DNA from: Mycoplasmatota bacterium | Lineage (GTDB): Bacteria > Bacillota_I > Bacilli_A > Izemoplasmatales > Izemoplasmataceae | Length of the DNA stretch: 47,031 nt | Assembly: GCA_030600605.1 (NCBI GenBank) | Contig: JAUVLT010000007.1 | Span: forward strand, 1 to 47,031 | Direction of reading: 5' to 3' | In this document: positions 7,669-16,149 of the stretch, piece by piece | Position numbering within the stretch: position 1 is the first letter of the stretch | How the letters are laid out: the number at the start of each line of letters is the position of its first letter | Position numbers and translations under genes: made by a program | Notes under the pieces: model-generated | Databases searched by the model: none | What the model saw: the letters and a program-made list of their open reading frames with translations, nothing else | Told to the model about the DNA's origin: nothing

Positions 7669-8829
7669 CTAATTTTTGTAACTACCATTCAAATATCTAC
7701 ACATTTCATATAAGACAAATTGATGTCTTATATCAGTAAAATTATATGTTTCTTCTTCATAGTCAAAGCTAAAACTATTTCTCATTGTATTTACTGGAAA
7801 CTGTATTTTTTCTAGTTCAAATGTATAAGTTGATAAATTATCACTTAAGTGTAATTTTTTATCTTTATATCTTACCTTATATTTACCAATTCTAATATTT
7901 TTTAAGTTCGAGAAATTCACTAAATTCAAAGTAACAACAAAAACAAATTCACTATCAATAACTTCTTCAATTTTCTTGTATTGATACTTATTGTAATCAA
8001 CTAAGTTATCAAATTTGTTCCCTTCAATTAGCTCGTATTCATTAATATGTCCTATTTTACCGCATTTTGAACAAATGATGTCATCACCTATTCCAAAAAC
8101 AGTTAATACTCCACCACAGTTATTGCAGTAGTAAACTAATCTTTCTATTCCTTCAGCTCGATTTTTTCGATCAAACTTAATCATTCTTTCTTTTTGAAAA
8201 TCGTAATCGTTATTGTAAATCGCTTTTGCAATTATTTTATTAATTTTTAGTGGTGTTAATTCTCTAATTTCTTCTTTTGTAAGTAACATTTTAGTTTCAG
8301 TATGAACTACTCCGTTCTTTGCGAAATAATCGGCCCATCTTGGTTGAGAAAGATAACCACCTTGTTGTTTAACTAAAATAACATCTACATCAGCTTTTTT
8401 AATTAGTTTCCCTGTTGATTTATAAATATCTAATGTTTCACCATGAAAAGTGTTATTTCCTTCAGGGAAAAATCCAATGCTGTATCCCATATCTAAATAA
8501 TTAAATATTGCTTTAGTAGCTGAATAATCAGGTTTACCTACTCGCATCGGAATTGCTCTTGCTATATACTTCATTCCAAATCCTTTACCAGAATCTAAAA
8601 AGCTGATTTCAGTAGCTAAAAAGCGAATATGGGTTTTTACTTTTTTCATTACAATAAAAGGATCCCAAGTATTAAAGTGATTAGAAACCATAATAAACTT
8701 TTCTTGTTCTTTGTCGATAATATCTCCTTTTGGAACAACATATATTTCTCTTGCCATCAACATATTAATGATTGGTCTAACAACTATGATTGCAAAGTCT
8801 GCAAATTTTTCTTTAAATGGTCTTTTCAT
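7669..8829 (-). CDS. PlsC-like lysophosphatidate acyltransferase with C-terminal zinc ribbon
   Basis: Residues 1 to about 215 are an LPLAT acyltransferase domain: NHFNTWD (His51, Asp56) is the HX4D catalytic motif, and FFPEGN (120-125) is the acceptor-binding block. Such enzymes acylate 1-acyl-glycerol-3-phosphate to phosphatidate at the inner membrane face. The 386-residue protein is much longer than a typical PlsC (about 200-250). After the acyltransferase come a zinc ribbon, CNNC (235-238) and CSKC (253-256), and a 120-residue tail rich in beta strands and Tyr that I do not recognise. GTG at 8838 is in frame, but GAGGTGAG before the ATG at 8829 marks the real start. It is followed directly by the PH protein gene. 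Confidence 0.83.
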   Translation of the reverse strand: MKRPFKEKFADFAIIVVRPIINMLMAREIYVVPKGDIIDKEQEKFIMVSNHFNTWDPFIVMKKVKTHIRFLATEISFLDSGKGFGMKYIARAIPMRVGKPDYSATKAIFNYLDMGYSIGFFPEGNNTFHGETLDIYKSTGKLIKKADVDVILVKQQGGYLSQPRWADYFAKNGVVHTETKMLLTKEEIRELTPLKINKIIAKAIYNNDYDFQKERMIKFDRKNRAEGIERLVYYCNNCGGVLTVFGIGDDIICSKCGKIGHINEYELIEGNKFDNLVDYNKYQYKKIEEVIDSEFVFVVTLNLVNFSNLKNIRIGKYKVRYKDKKLHLSDNLSTYTFELEKIQFPVNTMRNSFSFDYEEETYNFTDIRHQFVLYEMCRYLNGSYKN

Positions 8830-8865
8830 AAATCTCACCTCACTATCATCATTATAGCAAACAAA

Positions 8866-9753
8866 TCAAACTAGACCAATAATTTTTATTGCTTGTTCAA
8901 TTGTCTTATCAAAATTATTAATATCAACATCTATCCAGTTTATCTCAAATTGATTCTTAAAAAAGGTAAATTGTTTCTTGGCTAAGTTTCGAGAATGTTG
9001 TTTAATCTTTTCAATAGCATATTCTAGTGTCCATTCACCTTTAAAGTGTAAATAAAGCTCTTTATAGCCAATACTAGTAACACTATTAGAATTTATTCCT
9101 CTATCATACAGTGCCTTAACTTCTTTGATTAGTCCTGCTTCAATCATTTTATCTACTCTTTTATTAATAAGTGGATATAGTAAAGATCTATCCATATTCA
9201 GACCAATTATTGTAAAGTCATAAAGAGGTATGTCTTTATTCTTATTTTCAGAAATTTTATTATGCGAAGACCTTGATATTGCTTGAAGGACTCTCTTTCT
9301 ATTATTAGGATGAATAAGTAATGAACTTTCATAATCTTTTTCTTTTAATACTTCATGTAATTCTTCATTACTGAAGTCTTGATAAATAATCTCAAGAGAA
9401 TAGTCTCTATCGGTATTTTCAAAGTTATAATCATATAACACACTTTTAATATAAAGACCTGTCCCACCGACAATTATCGGCATTAGATTACGACTTTCAA
9501 GTTCTTTTATTTGTTGTCTTACCATTGTTTGAAATATTGCTACACTAAAATCCTCTGATGGATCTAAAACATCAATCAAATGGTGAATAATACCCTCTTT
9601 TTCAGTGTCTGTTACTTTTGCACTTCCGATATTTAAATCTCTATAAACTTGGACACTATCACCTGATATTATCTCAGTATGATACTTTTTAGCTAAAGCT
9701 ATTGATAGCTTGGTTTTCCCAATACCTGTGGGTCCTACTATTACCAATACCAC
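8866..9753 (-). CDS. miaA: tRNA dimethylallyltransferase MiaA
   Basis: MiaA transfers a dimethylallyl group to N6 of A37 in tRNAs reading UNN codons; MiaB, also encoded here (16133-17575), then methylthiolates the product. The P-loop GPTGIGKT lies at the N-terminus, followed by IISGDSVQVYRDLNIGSAK (the substrate loop with the catalytic Asp), HHLIDVLDP, GGTGLY and NKRVDKMIEAGL. The length of 295 is normal. It starts with GTG, whose G is the last base of the mutL TAG stop, giving a one-base overlap; GAGG lies eight bases upstream. The mutL-miaA order is as in Bacillus. Confidence 0.97.
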   Translation of the reverse strand: MVLVIVGPTGIGKTKLSIALAKKYHTEIISGDSVQVYRDLNIGSAKVTDTEKEGIIHHLIDVLDPSEDFSVAIFQTMVRQQIKELESRNLMPIIVGGTGLYIKSVLYDYNFENTDRDYSLEIIYQDFSNEELHEVLKEKDYESSLLIHPNNRKRVLQAISRSSHNKISENKNKDIPLYDFTIIGLNMDRSLLYPLINKRVDKMIEAGLIKEVKALYDRGINSNSVTSIGYKELYLHFKGEWTLEYAIEKIKQHSRNLAKKQFTFFKNQFEINWIDVDINNFDKTIEQAIKIIGLV

Positions 9754-11528
9754 TACATAATCCTCAAAAATAATTTTTCAATTTCAGTTTGAGTGAATTT
9801 AATAATGGTAGGTCTGCCATGAGGACAAGTATATGGATTTTTACAATTTTCTAAATCATGTAATAGTTTAGCTATTTCATTTTTATCAATATATTTATTA
9901 GCTTTTATTGAATGTTTACATGATAAGGATTTAGCTAAGGAATCTTTAACATTCATAATCCCAATGTCTTGGCCCTCTAAGACATATTTTACTATCTCTT
10001 CAGTATAAATCCTTTCGTATCCTTCAATAAACCATGTAGGAACTCTTGTAATGTCAAGTGTATTAACTGCATTAATTTCAAGTTCTATACCTAGCGGAAC
10101 AAGTAATTCTGTTAGATCTTTTAAAGCTATAACTTCTTTGTTTGATAAATCAAGTGTTATTGGAATTAGTAATTCGTATGTTTCAATTTTAGCTGAAGCC
10201 ATTTTTTGGTAGTAATTTTCATATCTAACTCTTTCAGCAGCTGCATGTTGGTCAATTATAAATAGACCTTCTTCATTTTGAGCAATTAGATATGTGCCCA
10301 TGTATTGACCAATGTATTCTAATCTTGGAATTTTCTTTGTGATTTTAGTTTCTTTTTTTAGTTCTTTTTTTACTATCTCACTAGATCTATTAGATTCTTG
10401 TTGTTTTTTCTTTTCAACAAGACGATTAATATATTGTGCAAAATCTTCTTTAACAAGGCTTGGTTTTTCATTGCTTGGTGATTCTAAATTTAATGATTCA
10501 TATTTTACGTTATCAACAATTTTATCTTTCATTTCAGGAATTAGAGATAACGAAGCAAGTTTTTCATTGATTGCTTTTTTAATTAAGGACAAAAGCATTC
10601 TTTCTTCTGTGAATTTAACCTCAAGTTTTTGAGGGTGCACATTCACATCAATTAAAAGTGGATCTAAATCTATCTTCAAAAAGACAATTGGAAACTTTCC
10701 AATAGGTAAGTATGTTTTGTATGCTTCGTTTACGGCATATATTATTTTATTATTCTTAATCATTCGATTATTCGCAATTACTGTAACGTGATTTCTAGTT
10801 GAACGATTAAAGATTGGTTTTGTTAAGTAGCCACTTACTTTAAAATATTGATTTTTATCCTCAAAGTAAGACATATTTTTAATAATGTCAATAGAGTAAA
10901 TATTTGATAAAACTTTTAAAAGATCATCTGATCCTGTTGATCTGAAAATTGTTTTATTATTGTTTGTTAGGGTAAAGGCGATTTCAGGATGAGACAATGC
11001 AATTTTATTGATGTAGTCTACAATAAAAGATAATTCAGTATTTGTTGCTTTTAGGTGTTTTAATCTAGCAGGGGTATTGTAAAATAGATATCGAACTGAA
11101 ACTGATGTTCCTTTTCTAGGAGCATACTCACCTTCTTCTTTAAGGTCACCCTTAAGTAAGAATATCCGATATCCAATACTTCCTTCACTACTAATTATTT
11201 CTAAATGCGAAACTGAAGCAATTGAAGGAATTGCTTCACCTCTAAAACCTAAAGAGGAAATATGATACAAATCATGACTTGTTTTAATTTTTGATGTAGC
11301 ATGTCTTTTGACAGACATATACATATCTTCCTTACTCATTCCTGTACCATCATCGGTCACTTTTATTTCATTTAAACCTGATTCTAATAAGTCAATTTTA
11401 ATATTTTTACTACTAGCATCAACTGCATTCTCAACTAATTCTTTAACAACAGATGCCATGTTTTCTACAACTTCACCTGCGGCAATTAAATTACTAAGAG
11501 CATCACTTAATTGGATTATTTTTCCCAT
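9753..11528 (-). CDS. mutL: DNA mismatch repair protein MutL (endonuclease type)
   Basis: MutL links mismatch recognition by MutS to strand incision. The 591-residue product has the GHKL ATPase part: NLIAAGEVV, the ELVENAVDAS helix with catalytic Glu, DDGTGM, RHATSKI and LGFRGEA. A variable charged linker lies around 340-400. The C-terminal domain carries the metal-binding nicking motif DQHAAAERVRYE plus CKHSIKA and CPHGRPT, so it should be a nicking MutL as in bacteria that lack MutH. The ATG at 11528 gives the family start MGKIIQL; seven upstream in-frame codons are not part of the gene. It is separated from mutS by msrB. Confidence 0.97.
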   Translation of the reverse strand: MGKIIQLSDALSNLIAAGEVVENMASVVKELVENAVDASSKNIKIDLLESGLNEIKVTDDGTGMSKEDMYMSVKRHATSKIKTSHDLYHISSLGFRGEAIPSIASVSHLEIISSEGSIGYRIFLLKGDLKEEGEYAPRKGTSVSVRYLFYNTPARLKHLKATNTELSFIVDYINKIALSHPEIAFTLTNNNKTIFRSTGSDDLLKVLSNIYSIDIIKNMSYFEDKNQYFKVSGYLTKPIFNRSTRNHVTVIANNRMIKNNKIIYAVNEAYKTYLPIGKFPIVFLKIDLDPLLIDVNVHPQKLEVKFTEERMLLSLIKKAINEKLASLSLIPEMKDKIVDNVKYESLNLESPSNEKPSLVKEDFAQYINRLVEKKKQQESNRSSEIVKKELKKETKITKKIPRLEYIGQYMGTYLIAQNEEGLFIIDQHAAAERVRYENYYQKMASAKIETYELLIPITLDLSNKEVIALKDLTELLVPLGIELEINAVNTLDITRVPTWFIEGYERIYTEEIVKYVLEGQDIGIMNVKDSLAKSLSCKHSIKANKYIDKNEIAKLLHDLENCKNPYTCPHGRPTIIKFTQTEIEKLFLRIM

Positions 11529-11582
11529 TTTATCACTTCTTTCTAACATTTCTATTATAATTGAAAAGGTGATATTTTGCTA

Positions 11583-11615
11583 CAAAAAAAATAACAATCT
11601 AGTGATTGTTATTTT
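11583..11615 (-). terminator. Terminator of msrB
   Basis: AAATAACAATC (11589-11599), loop TAGT, GATTGTTATTT (11604-11614), with a long T run on the minus strand. The hairpin includes the msrB stop and lies between msrB and mutL, so mutL probably has its own promoter or relies on readthrough. Confidence 0.88.
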
Positions 11616-12037
11616 AAGAATAATTTTAAGTATTCCGTGTAACCTTTTTCTTTCATTTTCTCTTTAGGTATAAACTCTAAACTAGCAGAGTTTATACAGT
11701 ATCTTAAAGAATTATTAGGCCCATCATTAAAAACATGGCCAAGATGTGAATTAGCTAAAATACTTCTTACTTCTTTTCGAACTGTGAAATGTGAATAGTC
11801 TTTTCTTTCAACGATTAGATTATCACTTATTGGATTGGTAAATGATGGCCATCCACAATGAGCATCAAATTTGTCTCTTGATGAAAATAATACTTCTTTG
11901 GAAACAATATCAATATAGATTCCTTCTCTAAACTCGTTATCATACTTATTAGTAAAAGGAGCTTCAGTACTATTTTCTTGTGTTACTTGATATTGAATAG
12001 GAGTCAATTTATTAATTACTTTATCATATTTTTTCAT
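11609..12037 (-). CDS. msrB: Peptide methionine-R-sulfoxide reductase MsrB
   Basis: MsrB reduces the R epimer of methionine sulfoxide in proteins. The 142-residue product contains [15 protein letters not shown], the [10 protein letters not shown] motif and the [11 protein letters not shown] active-site block, whose Cys is the catalytic nucleophile. The two CxxC pairs of zinc-type MsrB proteins are absent. The Cys in DAHCGWPSF is the likely resolving cysteine. GAGGTG lies shortly before the ATG. It sits between mutS and mutL, which normally are adjacent, and has its own terminator. Confidence 0.96.
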   Translation of the reverse strand: MKKYDKVINKLTPIQYQVTQENSTEAPFTNKYDNEFREGIYIDIVSKEVLFSSRDKFDAHCGWPSFTNPISDNLIVERKDYSHFTVRKEVRSILANSHLGHVFNDGPNNSLRYCINSASLEFIPKEKMKEKGYTEYLKLFLK

Positions 12038-12093
12038 AACAACACCTCTTATTAGTATTATACATTAGGTATCTGCATTCTAGATGATATTTA

Positions 12094-12119
12094 CAAAAAA
12101 AGAGCAAAATTGCTCTTTA
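12094..12119 (-). terminator. Terminator of mutS
   Basis: AAAGAGCAA (12099-12107), AA, TTGCTCTTT (12110-12118) with a run of T on the minus strand. It overlaps the last bases of mutS. Confidence 0.87.
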
Positions 12120-14678
12120 AAGTTTGTTTATAATTTTGTTTAAGATGTTTAATGCTTCTAGTGGGGTCATATTTTCAATTGAAACCTCTTTTAATTCTTT
12201 TATTAAAGCATTTTCTTCTTTTGTTAGTTTTTCGACTTCAATATAATCATCAAAATTAAATAAATCTATATTAATAGATTCGGATAGTTTTTGATGATTT
12301 CTTTCTAAATCATTTAATATTATTTTTGCTCTAGCTATCAAGCCTTTTGGCAGATTTGCAAGACTAGCTACGTTTATTCCATATGATTTATCGGTTGGTC
12401 CATCTTTCACTTTATGTAAGAAGATGATTGAGCCATCTTTATTTTTAGCACTAACATGAACATTTTTCAATGTTTTAAGAGATTGATCTAAATCTGTTAG
12501 TTCGTGATAATGTGTTGAAAAGAATGTTTTACATCCGATTTTTTCATGAATATATTCGATAATGGCTTGAGCAAGTGCCATACCATCATATGTTGCAGTA
12601 CCTCGACCAATTTCATCAAACAGGATAAGAGATTCTTTAGTAGCATTCTTAATAGCATTATTAGCATCTAACATCTCAACCATAAATGTTGATTTTCCGC
12701 TAACTAAGTCATCGGCTGCGCCGATTCTTGTGAAGATTGCATCAAAGACAGGAAGTTTTGCGCTTTTCGCTGGAACAAATGATCCTATTTGAGCTAAAAT
12801 AGTTGTTAGGGCCATTTGTCTCATATATGTTGATTTCCCTGACATGTTTGGTCCAGTAATTAATAAGATATTAGTATTTTTATCTAACAGGATATCATTC
12901 GGTACAAAAGCTGTTTCTGTTAGAACTTTTTCAACTACTGGATGTCTAGATTCAATTATTTCAATAGTGTTATCATTTACTAATACTGGTCTTACTAGAT
13001 TAAGTTCTTCACTAATAATACTTAAAGTAATCATCATATCAACTTCACTAATAATGTTGGCATTCTTTTGAATGATTGATATTTGTTTTCTAGCCATATC
13101 CCTAAGTTCTATAAATAGCTCGTATTCTAATTTTATACTTCGTTCTTCTGAAGATAAAATTATTGTTTCTTTTTGTTTTAGTTCTTCGGTAATATAGCGT
13201 TCACTATTTGATAATGTTTGTTTTCTTGTATAGCCAAATTCATCTTTGACATTTGGGATTTGACCTTTAGGAACTTCAATGTAATATCCAAATACACGAT
13301 TATAGCCAATACGAAGTTTTTTTATGCCTGTTCTTTCTCGTTCTTTTTCTTCAAGTTCCTTAAGCCATGACTTTATATTTAAAGCGTTATTTCTTATTTC
13401 ATCCAAATCTCCATAGTAACCCTCTTTGATGATTCTACCTTCTTTAATTGTCAAAGGTGGATCATCAACAATTGAGGATTGTAAGAGATTATAAAATTCT
13501 ATTAATGGGTCAATCGATTCTGATAAAAAGTTGGTATGTGGGTTATTTAATTTGATTAAATCAGTTTTAAGTTCAGGTAAGATACTGAGTGATTTTCTAA
13601 GTTGTACTAAGTCTTTACCATTAGTATTCCCATAAGAAATTCGACCAACAATTCTTTCTAAGTCGTAGACGTTTTTTAATAAGTCTTTTATTTCTTGTTT
13701 AGTAATAAACTCTTGATTTAAAACGTCAATTGTGTCATATCTTGTTTCAAGTATATCTTTATTAATAAGTGGTCTTATTATTTGTTTCTTTAAATAACGT
13801 GACCCCATTGCTGTTTCACACTTATCGATAAGCCAAAACAAACTTCCAATTCTATTGTTATGTCTCACTGTTTCAGTAAGTTCTAGGTTTCTAATTGTAT
13901 TTGAATCCATTTTAACATAAGAAGAAGCTTCTAAAACTATCGCTTTTTTTAAATGCATTAATTCTCTTTTTTGAGTTTTAACGATATAGTTTAGTAATCT
14001 TTTATAAGTTTTTTGTTCTTCTTTCGATGGGAGATGTTTAAATAAACTATTAAAAACATTTGGAACATCAACTTCGTTATTAATAGATACAACTATTCCT
14101 TCTGATTTTATATATTTTTCTAAATGAGTTTCATCAAAGAAATTGGAAATAACTATTTCTTTTGGAGAAATTTGTAATAACTCATTAATCAAAATATTTA
14201 AATCTTTCGGCAACAAAATGGAATATGATTCACCTGTTGATAAATCTAGAAAACTAATTGTATAGTTATTAATATTTATACCAATAGCAGCAATGTAACT
14301 TATTTCATCGCTTTTGTTTTCTATAAATGTTCCCGGTGTTATTAATCTTACAACTTCTCTTCTAACAATTCCTTTAGCTACACTAGGATCTTCTACCTGT
14401 TCACAAATGGCTACTTTATAACCCTTTAGGATTAATCTCTCAATGTAAGCGTCAGCAGCATGGTGAGGAACGCCACACATTGGAATTTTTTCTTTAGTCC
14501 CAGCATCCCTTCCAGTTAATTGAATTTCTAATTCTTTTGAAGCTAAAAAGGCATCTGTGAAAAACATTTCATAGAAATCACCAAGTCGAAAAAAGACTAT
14601 AGCATCGTTATAGTCTTCTTTTATTGTCAAATATTGACGCATCATTGGGGTATATTGTGATTTATCAATGTTCTCCAT
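12117..14678 (-). CDS. mutS: DNA mismatch repair protein MutS
   Basis: MutS recognises mismatches as a sliding-clamp ATPase. The 853-residue product opens with the mismatch-binding domain, including FFRLGDFYEMFFTDA (the Phe-x-Glu wedge), and IPMCGVPHHA. The ATPase domain contains Walker A GPNMSGKST, the ST.MVEM signature, Walker B DEIGRGTATYDG and FSTHYHELT. The ATG at 14678 follows AAGGTGATAAT; upstream in-frame codons overlap the neighbouring gene and are not family sequence. It lies 13 bases after the tail-anchored unknown protein gene, probably in the same transcript. The C-terminal Pro-Leu-(E/D)AL motif (TPLEALNIL) is also present. Confidence 0.98.
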   Translation of the reverse strand: MENIDKSQYTPMMRQYLTIKEDYNDAIVFFRLGDFYEMFFTDAFLASKELEIQLTGRDAGTKEKIPMCGVPHHAADAYIERLILKGYKVAICEQVEDPSVAKGIVRREVVRLITPGTFIENKSDEISYIAAIGININNYTISFLDLSTGESYSILLPKDLNILINELLQISPKEIVISNFFDETHLEKYIKSEGIVVSINNEVDVPNVFNSLFKHLPSKEEQKTYKRLLNYIVKTQKRELMHLKKAIVLEASSYVKMDSNTIRNLELTETVRHNNRIGSLFWLIDKCETAMGSRYLKKQIIRPLINKDILETRYDTIDVLNQEFITKQEIKDLLKNVYDLERIVGRISYGNTNGKDLVQLRKSLSILPELKTDLIKLNNPHTNFLSESIDPLIEFYNLLQSSIVDDPPLTIKEGRIIKEGYYGDLDEIRNNALNIKSWLKELEEKERERTGIKKLRIGYNRVFGYYIEVPKGQIPNVKDEFGYTRKQTLSNSERYITEELKQKETIILSSEERSIKLEYELFIELRDMARKQISIIQKNANIISEVDMMITLSIISEELNLVRPVLVNDNTIEIIESRHPVVEKVLTETAFVPNDILLDKNTNILLITGPNMSGKSTYMRQMALTTILAQIGSFVPAKSAKLPVFDAIFTRIGAADDLVSGKSTFMVEMLDANNAIKNATKESLILFDEIGRGTATYDGMALAQAIIEYIHEKIGCKTFFSTHYHELTDLDQSLKTLKNVHVSAKNKDGSIIFLHKVKDGPTDKSYGINVASLANLPKGLIARAKIILNDLERNHQKLSESINIDLFNFDDYIEVEKLTKEENALIKELKEVSIENMTPLEALNILNKIINKL

Positions 14679-14691
14679 ATTATCACCTTTT

Positions 14692-15681
14692 TTATAATGT
14701 AGTCGCTGCAAGATAAATAACAATAACTACTATAGCTATTGCAGTCCCAAATAATAATAGCTTTTTAAATTTTTGTTTCTTTGCATCATTTACTTTTCCA
14801 GCAATTTCTTCAAATTTTAAGTTATATAAATATTCTTCAATATTCATTCCTGCAAATATTTTTAATGAATTAGTATATTTAGGAACTTCATCTTGAGGCA
14901 TTTTAATTAAAATATATTCTATCATGTCTGATTTCTTAAGTTCAATTGATACATTAACTTTTCTTCTCTTTGCATATCTTTCAATTTCCAAAATTGATTT
15001 TTTAGAAATTTCATCAATTTTAGCTTGATCAAAATTCAATTTTATTGCAACAATATCTATTAATTGCTTTTTATTAATTCTTCTTGGAATTTCAACGCCA
15101 TAAATTTTACCCAAATCTCTAACTTCAGTTAAAGTTGTTGCATTTGTAAGAACTTCTTTTGCTTCCTCAATGACTGTTCCATCAAAATAGCCAACAGGTT
15201 CAAAATAAACTTCTGAAAAATTACGACGAATTTTTTCATAACTTTCTTGAGGTTGTTTAGCATATTTCATAGTAAGATTTTGAAGTTTTACAAATTCCAA
15301 ATTATTAATACCTAAATCTGTTCTATTTCTAATAATAATATCCCAAAAATCTTTTTTATATTCTGTGACGTTAATATTTAATTGATATCCTGAAGCTAAA
15401 CGTTCTAGTTGAAAAATTGTAAATTTATCAAACCACTTTAGACGGTGACGCATTTCATCAGAAAACTTGTTTGCACTCTCTGCTGTAGCTATTGCAGGAG
15501 CAATATTTTTTCTTATCAATGCTTTATGTAAGTAATATGGAAGATAGATTTCCTTATTTTTTAAATACTTAACGATCTCTTGAGAAGGAATAACCGTAAA
15601 TGTATCAACTAATCTAGAAATTTTTACCTTCTTAGAATACAAAAATATGAATTCATCTTCTTTATGGATTTTTTTTGCCAT
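14692..15681 (-). CDS. Tail-anchored protein with tandem Rho_N/SAP-like repeats, unknown function
   Basis: I do not recognise a named family. The 329-residue product is basic and soluble up to a single hydrophobic helix at 308-327, preceded by KKQKFKK, so it looks C-tail anchored with its bulk in the cytoplasm. Four stretches (about 31-60, 88-120, 182-213, 229-261) share a pattern of a short helix, a basic extended loop and a second helix, for example TEVRDLGKIYGVEIPRR and LEIERYAKRRKVNV. It resembles Rho N-terminal or SAP-type nucleic-acid-binding motifs. The start at 15681 has AAAGGAG upstream. The gene occupies the ricA-mutS interval where Bacillus has cotE. DNA or RNA binding at the membrane is inference. 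Confidence 0.7.
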   Translation of the reverse strand: MAKKIHKEDEFIFLYSKKVKISRLVDTFTVIPSQEIVKYLKNKEIYLPYYLHKALIRKNIAPAIATAESANKFSDEMRHRLKWFDKFTIFQLERLASGYQLNINVTEYKKDFWDIIIRNRTDLGINNLEFVKLQNLTMKYAKQPQESYEKIRRNFSEVYFEPVGYFDGTVIEEAKEVLTNATTLTEVRDLGKIYGVEIPRRINKKQLIDIVAIKLNFDQAKIDEISKKSILEIERYAKRRKVNVSIELKKSDMIEYILIKMPQDEVPKYTNSLKIFAGMNIEEYLYNLKFEEIAGKVNDAKKQKFKKLLLFGTAIAIVVIVIYLAATTL

Positions 15682-15788
15682 AATTAACACTCCTTTAAAC
15701 TTTAACATATCCTAAATTCATTATACATTAGAAAACATTGTAAATCAAGGGGAAATTGCTTTTTGTAGACATTTCCCGGTATTTCATA

Positions 15789-15833
15789 AAAAAAACATAA
15801 ATTTTGAGTATATCTATTCAAAATCTATGTTTA
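15789..15833 (-). terminator. Terminator of ricA
   Basis: AAACATAAATTTTGA (15793-15807) pairs with TCAAAATCTATGTTT (15818-15832) with one mismatch. On the minus strand a run of seven T follows. It overlaps the ricA stop. Confidence 0.85.
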
Positions 15834-16149
15834 TCTCATCTGTAATAATTTTTTGAATTAAATTTAGATCATAATTGACTTCTTCAAGTATATCTAAATA
15901 TTCAACAATAACAATATGTTTTAAAATATCTTCCTTAGCTTTATCGTAGTTGTTTTTCGCTACAGTAAAGTCTTTACTACCTAGTTCTTTTTTATTTACC
16001 ATGATTTTTTGAAGTTCTAAAAGATTAAGATAATCTCTATTTATTTCTTGATTTTTATCAATTATTCCCTCAAGTTCCTGAAACCTCTTAACAAGTGTAT
16101 CATTAGATATTTCGGTAATTAATTCATCAATTTTACTCAATTTGTTCAC
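15814..16149 (-). CDS. ricA: YlbF/YmcA family protein (RicA-like)
   Basis: The 111-residue all-helical product matches the YlbF/YmcA family: an N-terminal acidic helix, a central QELEGIIDKNQEINRDYLNL region and a long C-terminal amphipathic helix. In Bacillus subtilis YmcA (RicA) joins YlbF and YaaT in the Y-complex, which assists RNase Y in maturing operon mRNAs. The gene overlaps the end of miaB by 17 bases, the same neighbours as ymcB-ymcA of Bacillus, and this is the main ground for calling it RicA and not YlbF. RNase Y is encoded 2.8 kb upstream in the same direction. Confidence 0.8.
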   Translation of the reverse strand: MNKLSKIDELITEISNDTLVKRFQELEGIIDKNQEINRDYLNLLELQKIMVNKKELGSKDFTVAKNNYDKAKEDILKHIVIVEYLDILEEVNYDLNLIQKIITDEINIDFE

